Positions 62,215-64,000 of a stretch of 64,000 bases of DNA are shown in pieces. The stretch lies in the NCBI RefSeq assembly GCF_000350225.1, contig NW_005179270.1, forward strand, positions 1 through 64,000, given 5' to 3'. Source of the DNA: Chondrus crispus (Eukaryota; Rhodophyta; Florideophyceae; Gigartinales; Gigartinaceae). How positions within the stretch are numbered: position 1 is the stretch's first letter; every line of letters begins with the position of its first letter. The notes under the pieces were generated by a model. It was not told the origin of the DNA. It saw only the letters and a list, made by a program, of their open reading frames with translations, and ran no database searches. Position numbers and translations under genes: made by a program.

Positions 62215-62233
62215 TGTTAAGACACGCCCTCAG
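62215..62233 (-). repeat. Right terminal inverted repeat of the small element hosting the Gypsy insertion
   Basis: TGTTAAGACACGCCCTCAG, 17 of 19 complementary to 53995-54013. Confidence 0.55.
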
Positions 62234-62590
62234 TCGCCTACTTTTACTGCATATTTTTGCAATCTCACACACACAGGGTAGGCACGTGCATTTCACTTCA
62301 CAACCCTCGGCCTGACCTCCCGAAAAGGAATAAAATCAAACTCAAATTTTAGGATTTTAGCGGTGTACCTTCCACAAAAGGGAAATTTTGGACAGATATC
62401 AAAAAATTAATTATAAAACAGTAGTATCATCGGAATGAACAAATCTAAAGCAACCATGCGATTCAGAGTTGTATTTGCAGTCGATTTATATCAAAATTTA
62501 ACCACATTACACATTCTGCCCGGTAACATTCTGATCTTGTACTTCCTTCGAAGGTACCCCGTGCAAACAAGATAATTTCTCAAAACTGGG
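62234..62590. other. AT-rich spacer
   Basis: No gene. Lies just downstream of the pogo-like transposase remnant; the motif TTTTGGACAGAT / TTTCGGACAGAT occurs at about 62390 and 62595. Confidence 0.4.
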
Positions 62591-64000
62591 TTAATTTCGG
62601 ACAGATGTTCCCAAAAACGCCGGAGAAGATGCAGTCAAAATCAACTCGTTAACGATCATTGCAGCCACTTTCACAGCTGTCGAAGATTGGTGGCGCCTCT
62701 TCCGAGCACTGCCCTCACGTCTTCCTCTTCCAAGTACACTTGCAGATGCCTGCCGACCTGCCGCTGAGACGTACTCCATCACTTGCTTTTTAGCCTCTTC
62801 TCTTGCTCTCTTCTTCTGTTCCTTTCGCTCTTTAGTGGCTGCTCGCTCCATAGCCTTATTTTTAGCACGAAGCGCTGCTTGCATAACTTTTTGGTGCTTT
62901 GCTTCTGCCTTCTTGGCAAACCGCTCCGCCCTTTCGCGATCTTTTACAGCGGTCGCTTCTGTACGCTCGGCTTCTTTTTTTCAAGCGCTCTTCAGAACGC
63001 CTTGCCAGCCTTCCTCTCTCCTCTTATGCCCTCTTGAGTCTCTCGTCCTGCTTTTTCAGCTGCTCTTGCTCCTTCTCCAGCCTTTTCTGCCGTTCTTCAG
63101 ACTCTTTTTGTCGTCGCCGCTCCGCCACTTCCCCCATCGTAATCCACTCGCTTGGAGCACCACAATCTAAGGTTACTCTGGTCCCTTTGCCTTGTTGTGA
63201 TTGTTTGCAGCTCATAGCAGTGGAAACTGACCTTGCACTAGCACAATCCATAAGAAATGCGGTAACGGTTTCTGCGTTTTTCAACAGAATCGTTAATTTT
63301 TGTAATGCTTCTGAAGGACCAATTGATTTTTCCAGAATCTTCCCAACCTCCGCAAGCGTTTCCTTATCGCTGCTCCTTTTTCGAACTGATGCTATACTCG
63401 AGGCGGGACCGCAGGACTCTATGCGAAAAGACTCCTTGGATGCCTTCACAGGTGCCATAGTAACATTACTGTTAAAGCGAAGTGGGAAGCCGCAGTCGAA
63501 TGGATAAATGCCAGTTACCTTAAAAGACTGTACAATGTTGTCAACTGTAATACTTTCAAATGCATGCACACCGCAAGCAAGATTAACGGAAACGTGTCTC
63601 GTATCGAAGAGGGAGTTCTTGCACAGCTCATCACGGAGCTCGCGAACGGCAAACTTAAAACCCTTATTAACCTTTTGATCACACGGTTGTAGAAAGCGTG
63701 AAGTATTAGCAGGGCTAACGACGACCTCGCAATTGTTCTTCTGGCACATATCTATCCAATCAGTTCCATTTCGGGAGCTGTGGCCATCCAAACAAAGAAC
63801 ATAGTGGAGACTGAGAGGAACAACTGCTCGCACAGAAATGTCAATATGTTTCATTAATGCAGACATCACAGCCATCTCCATAGAACCGCTCTCAGTCATT
63901 TTAATGACACCCTCAGACGGAAACCAGCACTGTTCAAAATATTTTGCAGAGATCCCTGAGACTTCAGCAAATTACTTCTGCACTCCCCGGTTAACTAAAG
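62591..64000 (-). pseudogene. pogo/Tigger-like DD35D transposase, decayed and cut by the window edge
   Basis: The 63024-63899 frame holds the DDE_1 core: CLDGHSSRNGTDWIDM with the second Asp, then 35 residues on the third Asp in SRFLQPCDQKVNKGFK, followed by SFKVTGIYPFDCGFPLRFNS as in Tigger/jerky-type enzymes. Upstream codons (CWFPSEGVIKMTESGSMEM) continue the match, so the ATG at 63899 is not the true start, and a TAA stands at 63972-63974. Downstream a Lys/Glu-rich coiled-coil tail (RRRQKESEERQKRLEKEQEQ) is frameshifted between 63024 and 62884 and continues in 62591-62884. The DNA-binding N-terminus and first Asp lie outside the window. Confidence 0.8.

Overview
The window reads as nuclear DNA of a eukaryote with few introns and many transposons, most likely a florideophyte red alga such as Chondrus crispus. 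This is an inference from gene style (almost intronless genes, TATA boxes about 100-135 bp upstream of start codons, one short GT-AG intron, NB-ARC/WD40 proteins) and from the density of LTR retrotransposons. No database search was possible. Three N gaps are present (12902-13001, 23912-24163, 36287-36386).

Layout. 1-8.2 kb: two divergent, broken copies of an NB-ARC/WD40 (STAND, NLR-like) gene. The minus copy keeps the nucleotide-binding domain and stops early. The plus copy lost the nucleotide-binding domain, has about 19 WD40 repeats, and carries a frameshift, an in-frame stop and a 431-bp insertion with a 5-bp duplication. 8.2-25 kb: gene-poor DNA with short hairpins and a solo LTR, plus three host genes, all for predicted secreted proteins: a small Cys-rich Kazal-like protein, a 562-residue protein of unknown family with one intron, and a Ser/Pro repeat protein with a basic Cys-rich tail.

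25.2-36.2 kb: an almost intact Copia element (TSD TCCTG, one 1502-residue Gag-Pol frame), then a decayed second Copia element split by a 699-bp solo LTR. 36.2-48.7 kb: a large decayed Gypsy-type element (Gag, protease-like, RT, RNase H on the minus strand) with an additional plus-strand, antisense gene between pol and the 3' LTR, followed by an inverted fragment of the same family. 48.7-53.5 kb: a truncated Gypsy gag/protease region, a DDE_Tnp_4-like (Harbinger/ISL2EU type) transposase and a TIR element.

54.2-62.2 kb: a second Gypsy family, complete with 222-bp LTRs and TSD CAAGA. Its integrase is split by a 1,064-bp LTR-like insertion, and the element lies inside a small inverted-repeat element. 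Between pol and its 3' LTR it carries an antisense gene whose protein begins with a near copy of the histone H3 tail, without any histone fold, and ends with a possible cysteine-peptidase-like C/H/D pattern. 62.6-64 kb: a decayed pogo/Tigger-like DD35D transposase, cut by the window edge.

The strongest candidate for a new system is the antisense accessory gene of the Gypsy elements, above all the H3-tail mimic, in which the positions equivalent to K9 and K27 are changed while K4, K14 and K18 are kept.
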